Shown here piece after piece: positions 14,772 to 25,681 of a stretch of DNA of 64,000 bases. Position 1 is the first letter of the stretch; each line of letters starts with the position of its first letter. A model generated the notes under the pieces. The model was not told the DNA's origin, did no database searches, and saw only the letters and a program-made list of their open reading frames with translations. Origin of the DNA: Neocallimastix lanati (nom. inval.) (Eukaryota; Neocallimastigomycota; Neocallimastigomycetes; Neocallimastigales; Neocallimastigaceae); assembly GCA_016946835.1 (NCBI GenBank), contig JACVTC010000033.1, positions 848,001 to 912,000 on the forward strand, written 5' to 3'. The position numbers were made by a program, and so were the translations under genes.

Positions 14772-15117
14772 GAATACTAAATATAGTTAGATAAAAAGGT
14801 TTATTATACAAAAAAAAATATATATATATATATAAACAGAAACAAAAACAGAAACAAAACAAAAACAAAACGAAATAATATTTCTTTTAAATAATTAATT
14901 TATATGATTGAATCTATTTTTTTTACGAAAAGTTTCGATTCTATAATTAATTTTTATGCATGTTCTTAGGCAAATATGTTTATTTAGGTATTATTCTTTA
15001 TAACAATATTTTTTTTTATAACAATATATATATACATGTAAATTTGATTATTATGAGAAAAAAAATACAAATACTAAATATGGTTAGATCAAAAGGTTTA
15101 TTTACAAAAAAAAAATA
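14772..15117. repeat. Direct repeat pair, about 49 bp, 297 bp apart
   Basis: AATACTAAATATAGTTAGAT plus AAAAAGGTTTATTATAC and an A-run at 14772-14820 recurs at 15069-15117 with only four or so differences. The repeats enclose 250 bp of AT-rich DNA with no gene. Confidence 0.75.
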
Positions 15118-15592
15118 TTATTAATTTTTAATATTAACATAATATTATATAACATTGTTATTAATTAAAATTAAAAAAAGTTTATGAGTAAAATATAAAT
15201 GTTATTAATTACAAAAACTATTAATTATAAACACATAATAATAATTATACATAGCATTTTGTAACTAATTTTGGCTTTTTTTTTTTTTTTTTTTTGATAT
15301 GTATACTTTTCTAATTTGTTATGTCATTTGAAAAAATTATTTTATTAATTAATGAATATATAATATAACATATAATTATAAATGTAATAATGAAATTTAA
15401 TTTTGTCTTTATTATTTAGAATGTTTATAATATGAATAAAAAAAATTAATATATTAAAATGTTAATAATTTTTACTATAATTTTATTTTTTTATTTTTTT
15501 ATTTTTTCTTTATTATTTTTATTTTTTATTTTAAATTATATTAAATTATATTAGTATTCTTTTTGAACATATGATAGACACTCATTTCCATT

Positions 15593-15665
15593 TATATATA
15601 ATATTTATTTATATATATTATCATTTAAATAATATGATAATATATATAAATAAATATTATATATA
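15593..15665. repeat. 32-bp inverted repeat, 9-nt loop
   Basis: The arms 15593-15624 and 15634-15665 are perfect reverse complements and include a non-trivial ATTATCAT/ATGATAAT core next to the loop. The outer part is alternating A/T. Confidence 0.85.
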
Positions 15666-18509
15666 TATCTATGAAAATTGGCATTTTATTTTGTATTAAA
15701 TTAAATGGAGTAAATGTTACAACATCCTAATTTATTATTATTATTTTTTTATATTAAATAATGTTTATGAAAAAAAAATTATTTATATTCAATTAATTTA
15801 AAATTTCATATTAAATATATTTTTAATATATAAAATAATTTATATTTATTGAAATGACTTATCTATAATAAATACAGTCATTTTAATTGTCAATTTTTTT
15901 TTTGTATATTATTAAACATTCAATGCTGAAATTATGAATGGTTTATAATAAATAATTTCTTGTCTTGATCATCTAAGTAATAAGAAGAGACATTATAAGA
16001 TTATAGATTTTTTTTTTTTATTTTTTAAAAGTATATATATAAACTCCTTTGTTTATATGAAATAAATATATAAAAAAATATATTAAAATATTAAAATCAA
16101 TAAATTTGTATAACATATTATTTTTAATAAAAATATGTAAAAGATATTATATATGAAATTCAAAAGAAAAAAGAAAAGTTTAAATATACATAAAAAAATA
16201 TTATTTTTCTACATGGAATATAAATGTAGAACCTCATTAATCAAAGAGTTAATTTTAATTATGTTGTAGAGACATTAATTCAATTAGATAGAGAAAGAGA
16301 GAGAAAACAAACAAGAAACTTAAAAATATGAGTAGGAACTTATCACAAAAGTGATGCTAGCAAACTTTATCAGTTAAAAATTTTTAATATTTTTTTTATA
16401 TATTATAATATATATATATTTTATACTAGAAGATATTAAAATAAATTATTTACATATATTTTATATAAATATTAAATATAAATAATATATATTTTAAATT
16501 TATCCTTAGTAATATATGTTAAATGATTATTATAGAAAATTTGATATTTATTTTCATTTTTTAATTGCTCATTATAATAATATTAATAATGGTATAAATA
16601 TTATAAAAATAATGAAAATAAAACATTTATATAATACTTTTAAGAGTGTTAGTATTGCTAATAATAAGAAATTAGAATCATAATAATAGATAATGAAAAT
16701 CTATAATAAAATTTATAATAGTATTATTAATAAATATATAATAATAAAATATTAACAATAATTAAGTAAGGTGATAATAATATAATAATAAGAAAAATTA
16801 TGACATTGGTAATTTAATAATAAGCAATTATAGTATACCAACTATAATTTAGATAAATAAAATAAAATAAATACAAATATACTTTTTAATTTAATGGCTC
16901 ATCATCTTTTTTCAATTTTGAGTTGAAAGTTTATTTATTATATATTTTAAAATTATAATATTTAAATACATATACTTTTTTATTTTTTTATAATTTATTA
17001 TATAATATCAATAAATATAAAAGTTCAAAAAATTTTTTTTTATATTATACTGGACATGTATATAATTGAATTAATTACATTATATGTAGTATTATTAGAT
17101 ATATTAGAAAATAATAAAAAATTCTTTTTATTCTGGAATGTACATTAAAAAATTAAAAAAACCTTGTGGAATTATTAATTTTTTATTATATAATAGAGTT
17201 AATTAAATAATATTAAAAATTAATTAAATAAAAGTTTATTTAATATCAATAAATTAAAAAGTAAATCATTTATTCGTTCAAATATTACAAAATAAATAAT
17301 AATAAAATTTACTTTTTTATTTAATTAATAATTATACCTTTTTTTTTTTATATATTATTATATTATATATATATTTTTTTAAAAAAAAAGGAATATTAAA
17401 AAAGAAAGCTTAAATATTACCAAAACCGGAGTAAACATTTAATATACTATAATATTTTTTTTTTTAATAAATTATTTAATTTAAATATCTTATTGTTTTT
17501 ATTTTTAATATTTTTTTTTAATTTATAATAGAATAATTTAATAGATTTAAAATATATTATATATATATGTCATTATTTAAATTTATATATTAAATATATT
17601 TCAATAGGTTTATTATACTTTTTTTTTTTATTTACCTATGTAGTTTTTATCATTTATATATTTTTATATAAAGAAAAACTAATTTTTGTATTAAACATTT
17701 ATATTATTAGTTTATACGATTATATATTTACAATCATATATAAAATATAATTATAAATTTTTTCATATTGTTAGTATATTCTATTACACAAAAATTTCCC
17801 TTTTCATTAATAAAATAAATTAAAAATTCTATAATTTTATGTTAATTCCTATATAATCATTTATATTATAAAAATTTTTTTAATAATTTTTTTTTATTTA
17901 TAAGGATGTGATTTCCTCACTTTTTTTGTTTTTCAAATATAATAAAAATTTGTTTTTTGTTAATAATTTTAGAATTAAAAAAAAAAAAAAGTAATTTTAA
18001 ATAAAAAAAAAATTAAATAAAAAAAAGGAAGAGTTTAAAAAAAAAATTTAAAAATAAAAAATTAAAAATAATAAAAAAAAATAAAAATTTTAAAATTTAT
18101 AAGAAAAATAATAAATAAAAAATTATTAAAATTAAAGGTTATATTTTGTATAATTTACTTGAATAAAACTTTTATTTTTGTAAAAATTTAAAGTAATATA
18201 AAATAATTATTTTTTTTAAGTTGATTTTAGAAAAAATAATATATTTTAATAATATTTTAAATTTTTTTTAAAAAAAAATTATTTTATAATTTGTAAAATA
18301 ATAATATAAATAAATAAATTGAATAATTCTTAAAAATTTTAAAATGAATAATTAATAAGAAATTTTTTATAAAAACTATTTTTAAAATAATAATTAAAAC
18401 AATTAATTTTTAAAACAAATAAAAATAATAAAATAAAATTTTTAATAAAATAAATAAATTTAATAAAACTATTTTTAAATATTAATATTTTTTTCTAATA
18501 ATATAAACA

Positions 18510-18609
18510 GTAAGTATTATGATTTTATAAATAATTAAATAAAAAAATATATATTTTAGATTTATATTTATTAATAATATGTTATTTTTATTTAATAATT
18601 TAATTATAG
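18510..18609 (+). other. Probable 5'UTR intron of STE12
   Basis: A textbook fungal donor GTAAGTATT at 18510 and an acceptor TTTAATTATAG ending at 18609 lie directly before ATGATGTCAAAT. If spliced, it removes the in-frame ATG at 18579, so translation would begin at 18612 (or 18615). This decides the start used for STE12. Confidence 0.6.
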
Positions 18610-18611
18610 AA

Positions 18612-20399
18612 ATGATGTCAAATCAAAGTAATATAAATATGCTCGAAGCAGTAAATCAATTAAGATACTTTTTAAGTACAGCCCATTTAAATTGGGCTGT
18701 AAACCAAACTTTAAAACGTTTTCAATTGCCAAATGGTGAAACAATATCATGTGTTTACTGGAAAAATACTTTCTATATTACCGGAACTGATATTGTAAGA
18801 TCCCTCGTCTTTCGTTTTCATGCTTACGGCAGGCCCGTTAAGAACATAAAGAAGTTTGAAGAGGGTATCTTTTCAGATTTAAGAAATTTAAAACCAGGAG
18901 TTGATGCTGTGTTAGAAGAACCAAGATCAGAATTCTTAGAAATGTTATATAAGAATAATTGTATTAGAACTCAAAAGAAGCAAAAAGTTTTCTTTTGGTT
19001 TTCAGTACCTCATGATCGTTTATTCTTAGATGCTTTAGAACGTGATCACAAGAGAGAATCCGAAGGTAAGGAACCATCTACTGTTGCATTACAAAGCGCA
19101 CCACTCCTTGAAGCCATGGCAATGAACCCACAAACAAAAATTCCAGATTCATTAAAACAATATACTGCTTCCAGTAATAATACTCTTCCAACTCAACAAA
19201 ATGTAAATGCTAATAATAATAATTATTATATAAATACAAATGAAAAATCACAATTACAATCAATAAATACTAATATAAATGTTAGTCAAGATAAGACTGT
19301 TAATATGAATTATCCAATGTTACAAACACAAGTAGTTCAAATGGTACAACCATCAGTATATCAACAACAAGTTTACGCTCCAGTACAAACTAACAATACT
19401 CAATATGTTATTACTCAACCACAAACTCAAGTTATGACACCAAATTCCGCTGTTCCAGTTGAACAAATTACTACTCCAACTATGAATAACACTCAACTTG
19501 TTCAAGTTGTTTCAAATAATCAACAAGTTATTTATCAGCAACAACCAACTCAAATTATTACTACACAAGTTGCTCCAATCACCACTTATGCTCAAGAAGG
19601 GCTGGGCCAATCTGAAATTAAGAATGGTGAGTTAGTTAATGTTGCTACTCCAACTATGATTAATGCTCCAATTGTTTACACTACTGTTAGTCCCACCGCT
19701 CAATCTTCTCCTGTATCATTAGATGAAGAAGAAATTGTTTTTGGTGAAGAAGATGATAAAGAAGATTATAAATATGTTTGTGATGTTAAGGGATGTGGAA
19801 GAAAATTTAAGCGTGCTGAAAACTTAAGAAGACACCAACGTTGTCATAAAGGAGATTCTGGATATGGTAAGGAAATGCTTCATCGTCAAGCTAGTGTTAG
19901 TAAAATTCAAACTCAATATGTTATAAAAACTCAAGGACCATACACTCAACAAAATGTTAGTTATAATCCAACTACTGGAATTGTAACTCCAATTTCAGCT
20001 AATCCAGCTACTCAGATGCCATCTCCACCAACAAGTGATATTAGTTATGTTGTTAAACAAGACTTAAGTAATGTTATTAAACCAGTTTCTCCAAGTGAAA
20101 CTTATGTTAGTCCAGTTAGCCAACAAACTTCTCCAATTATTGTTACAACCGCTGGAGCTATTTATACAAATGATATAGCTGTAACCTCATCAGGTCAAAC
20201 TGTAAATGGAAGTATATTATTCCCATCTATTGATGAGAATCAAACTACATATGTTCAAACTTCAGCTATAGTTCCAAATGATTCTACTAGTGTTTGTCAA
20301 ATACCATCACCACCACTTCAATTTCAACCAAATTACACTGAAGTAACTTATCAAACTCAAAATCAACCAGTATATACAACAGTAACTCCAATCTACTAA
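18612..20399 (+). CDS. STE12: Ste12-type transcription factor (STE domain plus one C2H2 finger)
   Basis: A 595-residue protein counted from Met at 18612. Residues about 10-145 are a clear Ste12 homeodomain-like DNA-binding region: LEAVNQLRYFLSTAHLNW, the ISCVYWKNTFYITGTDIVRSL-type core, then KKQKVFFWFSVPHDRLFLDALERD. This fungal family acts at the end of MAPK cascades in mating and filamentous or invasive growth, in the nucleus. The middle is Gln/Asn/Thr-rich and probably disordered or activating. A C2H2 finger lies at 390-412 (C390, C395, H408, H412), preceded by an acidic stretch. Non-yeast Ste12 proteins usually carry two adjacent fingers, but here the second is absent and replaced by GDSGYGKEM and Gln-rich sequence. 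The next gene-like sequence downstream is a LINE fragment. The coding exon is uninterrupted. Identification is firm, but the exact start is inferred from the 5'UTR intron. Confidence 0.93.
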   Translation: MMSNQSNINMLEAVNQLRYFLSTAHLNWAVNQTLKRFQLPNGETISCVYWKNTFYITGTDIVRSLVFRFHAYGRPVKNIKKFEEGIFSDLRNLKPGVDAVLEEPRSEFLEMLYKNNCIRTQKKQKVFFWFSVPHDRLFLDALERDHKRESEGKEPSTVALQSAPLLEAMAMNPQTKIPDSLKQYTASSNNTLPTQQNVNANNNNYYINTNEKSQLQSINTNINVSQDKTVNMNYPMLQTQVVQMVQPSVYQQQVYAPVQTNNTQYVITQPQTQVMTPNSAVPVEQITTPTMNNTQLVQVVSNNQQVIYQQQPTQIITTQVAPITTYAQEGLGQSEIKNGELVNVATPTMINAPIVYTTVSPTAQSSPVSLDEEEIVFGEEDDKEDYKYVCDVKGCGRKFKRAENLRRHQRCHKGDSGYGKEMLHRQASVSKIQTQYVIKTQGPYTQQNVSYNPTTGIVTPISANPATQMPSPPTSDISYVVKQDLSNVIKPVSPSETYVSPVSQQTSPIIVTTAGAIYTNDIAVTSSGQTVNGSILFPSIDENQTTYVQTSAIVPNDSTSVCQIPSPPLQFQPNYTEVTYQTQNQPVYTTVTPIY

Positions 20400-21831
20400 G
20401 TGAAATGAAAACGCATTAATAATTTATATTTATACTTTTTAATTAGATTTAATCAGCAGCATGGAGTTGCTTATATTTATAAATATATTTATTTATAGAA
20501 CTACATTAGTTTAAAATTTAGATAATTATTATTTATATGAAAAATATTTGATTCTATATAACATATTGTATATATCAAATGAATTAAATTTTTTATAAAA
20601 GGAACAATCTCTTAATACCTATACTCATAAATATAATATTTTATATCATAAATAAAATAATTTATTTTTTCTATTCATTTTTTAGTGAAATAAAGTAAAT
20701 CTTTTGACAAGTGGATCTTAGATAAGGATTTATTATTATTTTTTTTAAAAAGAATAGATAAAAGGAAAAATTATTATTATTACTTATTAAAATAAATTAT
20801 TTTATTAATACCATTAATTAATTCAATATTTTATAAAATAAAAGTAAAAAAAGAAAGAGATTTGTTATTTTTATAAAAATAATGAAAAGCTTACTGGTAA
20901 AAGAAGTATATACTTAGTAATTTTGTTATCAAATATTTTTCATAACAAATTGAATATTTATTTTATAAAATGAATATATATTCTTTAATAATTATAATAT
21001 AATCATTAAAAAAAAAACGAAAACACATTAAAAAAATACAAAATACAAAACACAAAACACAAAAATGAAAAAAAAAAAAAAAACGAAAATCATAAATAAT
21101 TAAAAATCATAATTAATTTCAATATTTGTATATATATTGAAAAATTATTTATAATTTTTATTTTAATTTCCCATAATTACATATGCGAAATAAATCATAA
21201 ATTATTTAAAATAATCATAAATAATTTTTTTTATAGAATTAATAATTTTTTTAAAAAAAATATGAAAACAAAAAGCAAAACCAAAATCAAACAAAATCGA
21301 ACAAAATCAAAAAAAATCAAACAAAAAAATTAAATATAAAAGACAAAACAAAAATTTTAAATTAATATTTTATAAAGCAATGATTAAAGTTTTTTAAAGG
21401 AAGGGATAAAAAAATAAAAGAATAAGGAATGAATCTGTTCTTTTATAAATTTTTGTTTCTTTTCTTTTTTTTTTTTTTATATTAAACGTAAATCTAGAAG
21501 TAATTTTAAGTAGATAAATTTTAATTTTATATTTTTAAAAAAGATACACATTAAAAATAGTAATATATAAAGGATAAGGTTAATAAAGAAAATGCAAAAG
21601 GAAACAACGGGAATTATTATGAAGAAAAAATGATAATGTTGATCATGAAATTTTTTCTTTGTAATTTATTTTCATTAATAACTTTCTATTTTTTTTTATA
21701 TATCTTTATATTTTTTATAAATTACTATTTTTTTAGTTAAAAATTTGAAAAAAAACAAAAATGTTGTAGAAAAAAATATAAATAAATTTAAATATTTAAA
21801 ATTTTAAAATAAATTAAAAAAATAGAATTAA

Positions 21832-21869
<38 letters not shown>

Positions 21870-22084
21870 GAAGTAAAATATTTTTAATTTGGTGTGTTTA
21901 TTTTTTATCGTATGAAATATATTTCATATGTATTATTTTTAATATTAATTTCATATATAAAGTGTGAAAGTTTCTTTTTAATATTTGATAAATAATAAAA
22001 TATGGTTAATATTTATCTTTGATATATTGTTAAATTTTTGGTATATTTGAAAGAATTATTGGATTTTAGAGTATTTAGAGTTTA
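20400..22084. other. Intergenic DNA, STE12 to LINE copy 1
   Basis: AT-rich with A/T homopolymers (including a poly(A) near 21840-21868). No gene or RNA is visible. The first 300 bases are presumably the STE12 3'UTR. Confidence 0.5.
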
Positions 22085-23795
22085 TTATTTCTTCAGAATA
22101 TGATTTTTACCGGAAGCAATAAGATAGATGGGCTGAATATTATAAAGATCTAGCTTTTGACCTCAGTCTTAATCGTAACTAAGGAATGAATGCTATTCCT
22201 AAAGTGTCTAGTTATATTTATCTTGGTATTCCTTTTTCTGATGATCTCTTACTAGAACACATTATATCTCACATGCATTTTAAAGTTAGAAAATCCCTTC
22301 TTTCATTTACACATTTCTTCTCAAATAAACTTATCCCTATTGCATACAAGAAAAAAGTTCTTCAATCCTTTGTTATTAGTAAAGTAATTTATTATTCTCC
22401 TTTACTTGGTTCAAACAAATCTAGAACGGCCAGAATTCAAACATTAATTAATACTGGTCTATTTTGGTGTATCGGCTCCTTCTCTAAAAATGGTAAAACA
22501 AGTTCAGAAGACAATGACTATATTAGGCATAATTCTACTATGAGTACTTATGCTTTATCTCGAGATCTAAGCATTCCTCCTATTGCTAGTGTCTGCGCAG
22601 CCTTACAGATTAAATCATTTGCAAAATGGAGTAAATCAAACTGTATTATAAAGGATCTTATTAAATCTATTCCCAAAATGCATTATTATTCCTGGACTAA
22701 AGAATCTAGAACACTGTATAAAAAAATCAAAAAATATAAATGTGAAAAATATGACGATATTTTAGAACGTTACTGGAAATCAGTTGCCAAATTTCAAGGT
22801 ATTAAAGGTCAAAATTACGATTGTAATAAGTTCTCAAACAATAAAGCTATAATTATGCTTAGCTTAAAATATCCCCCAATTCAACTTAGGGTTTTCGTGG
22901 ATTATACGTTTACGCTGTGGCTATAAATACAATACTACTATTGCTATTAGAATGGGTAGAGTTTCAGAAGATTGTCCCAAGTCTTGCCCCTGTTGTGGCG
23001 AAGATAAACAATCTTTTGAACATTGGATTTTTAAATGCGATGCTATTGCATCTTTTAGATGGAATTCTTTAAATTTCATCGATGATCTCTATGTTTTATT
23101 CCTTAGGAAGATTAGAGTGTTTAATCCTCTTTCTTCCTATGACTCTATTTCTGATTTTGAAGATTATATCAATCATTATATATACTTGTTCCTTCTTGGT
23201 GGGACTTTAGTTTTAAATGAGCTACATTTTGATAGTGGGGAATAGAGACAATTGAATGAACTACTTTTCAAAGGTTCATCTGGATCACCTGTTCCAAAAA
23301 TTGTGGGCTTGGCGGAATTCTTAACAAGTGCAATACCTATCATAAGTAGTTCATTTGTGCTATTATTTGATAGGTATTGTAAAATACCAAACTTATCCAA
23401 GAGCGTCGACGTCGTACTGATAAGGTATAATGATAATACAGGATCAGCATCTATTTCTACGAAGGATGAATCTTGCCCTAGTAGTTCAATAAATGATGAA
23501 TCCGGGGAGAGTTTAGTGGACACCATACTATCTCTTTTAAAAGATGTTACTTCTAGGTTTTATTTTATTTTTTTTTTTTTTTTGTTATTTGTTAGGAAGG
23601 GAAAAATTCCCGCATAGTACAACTTGCCGAAATACATAGTATTTTCGAGCTTTTTTTTTTTTTTTTTTTTTTTTTTATTTTTTAAATTTTTTATTTTTAA
23701 TTTCAAATGTACTTTTCACCTACATGTATTTTTTAAAATAAAATTTAATAAAGTTTTGGAAGTGTATTCTCTTCCCTGTCTAAAAAAAAAAAAAA
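22085..23795 (+). mobile_element. LINE retrotransposon copy 1, 5'-truncated
   Basis: The 3' third of a non-LTR retrotransposon, starting after the catalytic RT motifs. The segment from 22186 (VSSYIYLGIPFSDDLLLEHI, SKVIYYSPLLGSNKSRTARI) matches the post-RT region of copy 2 at 27.86-28.1 kb (YTYLGIPF, SKVSYFTPLLGSNKARTNNT). It continues, after a frameshift near 22900, into RLRCGYKYNTTIAIRMG and a zinc-knuckle CPCCGEDKQSFEHWIFKC (C-x2-C-x7-H-x4-C). An in-frame TAG lies at 23243. Then comes a domain with IVGLAEFLTSAIPI and NLSKSVDV that is shared by all three larger copies. The 3'UTR has an ACATGTATTTTTT block and an AATAAAG motif, and ends in a poly(A) at about 23780-23796. The copy is dead by truncation, frameshift and stop. 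The 5' boundary is approximate. Confidence 0.85.
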
Positions 23796-23796
23796 A

Positions 23797-24334
23797 AATA
23801 AAATAACATTATGCGCAATGGTAATGTTATTGGTAAAATTTTTCTGGTGAACATTCACTGCGGAATATAACGGTGCATTTTTGGAACATTGTTAAATAAG
23901 TTACACCCAAGAATAAGTAATACATTTTCATTGTATTTCTATTTTTATGTAGTATTACTATTCTCATGTAAGAATCTATTGTATTCAATTGTATTTCAAC
24001 TATATATTTCATGTATCACGTTGTAAGAGATTGATTCACTCTAAATCTTGTAGTAATTTATTTAACTCTTTACTGATTTTGTGCCATTTTTTATTTCATC
24101 AATTCAATCTTAGTCATTAAATACTTTATGATATTCAATTTAAATAATATACTGAAAAAAGTGCTAAATCAAATTATTTTTCAATCATTCAACAAACTAC
24201 TAATTATCGAAATTATTTACTCCAAAAAGATATAAAATTATTACAATTCTCATTATACTCAAGACTTTATAATAAAAATGGACTTTTATTTTTATTTTTT
24301 TTAGTTTATTAATTTTTAGTTTTTTATTACTATT
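23797..24334 (+). other. Probable 5'UTR/promoter region of LINE copy 2
   Basis: About 540 bp, richer in G and C than ordinary intergenic DNA here, directly between the poly(A) of copy 1 and the first ATG of copy 2. It contains no gene. Position and composition suggest the untranslated leader of copy 2, but no second copy is available in the window for comparison. Confidence 0.4.
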
Positions 24335-25681
24335 ATGGAAATCCAATATATAAGAAATAAGAATTTCATTCTAAGAGGTTCAAGGTGCCACGGTATTCCA
24401 ATGGAGAATACGAAACTACTCTTTATCCGCGGACTTCGATCTTGGCCAGAAATCAAAATGAGAAGACATTTAGAGAAAACTCTGAATGAATTATATAATA
24501 AGGTTTTATCAGTTAAACGTATTGCTAATTTTAATGATGCATTCTTTAAAATTAAAATAGTAGGTAATGAAGAAGAAATAACATCTATTACCGATTGTAT
24601 TGTTAATAGTTTCAAACGTGCTTCAATTAATGTTATTAATTGTAGCAAGAGGAATCATAAATACAGTTTTTCTTCTCTCAAAAGGAAACATTTTGCCTTA
24701 TCAGAAAAAGTGAATTCATCATATAATATCAACTTATTCACTACTTTAAATTCAAATGCAAATTCAAGTCAAAATTCAAATTCTAGTTCAAATACAGATT
24801 CATGTTCAAGTTCAAGTACAAGTTCAAGTACAAGCTCAAGTTCAAGTTCAGGTACAAGTTCAAGTACAAGCTCAAGTTCAAGTTTAAGTACAAGCTCAAG
24901 TTCAAGTTCAAGTACAAGTTCAAGTACTAGTTCAAGCTCAAGTTCAAGTACAAGCTCAAGTATAAGTTCAAGTACAAGTACAAGTTCAAGTTCAAGTTCA
25001 AGTTCAAGTTCAAGTTCAAGTTCAAGTTCAAGTTCAAGTTCAAGTTCAAGTTCAAGTTCAAGTTCAAGTTCAAGTTCAAGTTCAAGTTCAAGTTCAAGTT
25101 CAAGTTCAAGTACAAGTTCAAGTACAAGTTCAAGTACAAGTTCAAGTTCAATTTCAAATTTATGTTTAAATTCAGTTTCAAGTTCAGATTCAAATTCAAA
25201 TTCCAGTTCAATCAATTATAATAATTCCAATAATATTAATAACACTCATATTAATAATAATACAGTTAAAGAATTTTCTCTATGTGTCAGTTGGAATACT
25301 AATGGATGGAACTTTGATAAAAAAGACAGTGTTGAATTCTTTATTTCAATGTACAAACCACTTTTCTTATGCTTTCAAGAAACAGGAAATGGTTCAGGTT
25401 CTAGCAGTAAATATCCTTGTCGAGTTTCATTAAAAAACTATAAACATTTCTTCAAAAAAGCTAATAATGAAATTCCCGGTAAAAGAGGACTTTATATAGG
25501 TTTTCATAATTCTTGTCAAGCCTCTCTTGAAAACAACACTTATGAGTATATTATTTCTTTGTATACTTATAATTTTTGGAATTTCACTAAATGTTCTATT
25601 GGTAATGTGTACGTACCTCATAGTGGCCATAACCTTCATGCTAGAGCTGCTAGAATTGAAATTTTGACGTGGTTAAAATAG
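24335..25681 (+). pseudogene. LINE copy 2: N-terminal domain, serine linker and first half of APE endonuclease
   Basis: The ORF starts at an ATG (MEIQYIRNKNFILRGSRCHG). Residues 1-120 form a folded-looking domain with LFIRGLRSWPEIKMRRHLEK and an alternating FFKIKIVGNEEEIT segment. It could be an RRM-like nucleic-acid-binding fold such as LINE ORF1 products carry, but this is an inference. Residues about 146-289 are a nearly pure Ser/Thr run encoded by AGTTCA/AGTACA hexamers. From about residue 313 the endonuclease begins: CVSWNTNGWN (metal-site Asn), FLCFQETG (catalytic Glu) and NVYVPHSG. The stop at 25679 is a decay product, because the endonuclease continues in another frame downstream (GDFNLS at 25710, SDIDHAI, then SDHKPL at 25905). 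Confidence 0.8.

Larger units (their letters stand above)
9241..18509. other. Gene desert, part 2
   Basis: About 9 kb without any coding signal. Features seen: a (TAC)n/(TAA)n patch near 9600-9660, a (CAAAAAAA)n patch near 12040-12075, a 49-bp direct repeat (14772 and 15069), a 32-bp-arm inverted repeat (15593-15665), slightly GC-richer patches near 14640-14690 and 16230-16370, and many A or T homopolymers. The immediate upstream region of STE12 (17.9-18.5 kb) is A/T only, with no recognisable promoter element. Confidence 0.55.

Noticed and set aside
23176-23526. Minus-strand open frame of 116 codons
   Set aside because: Antisense to the conserved LINE C-terminal domain. The plus frame is shared by three copies.
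24769-25215. Antisense Glu/Leu and Asn/Leu open frames opposite the LINE serine linker
   Set aside because: Both are shadows of the AGTTCA hexamer repeat. The sense frame continues into the endonuclease.
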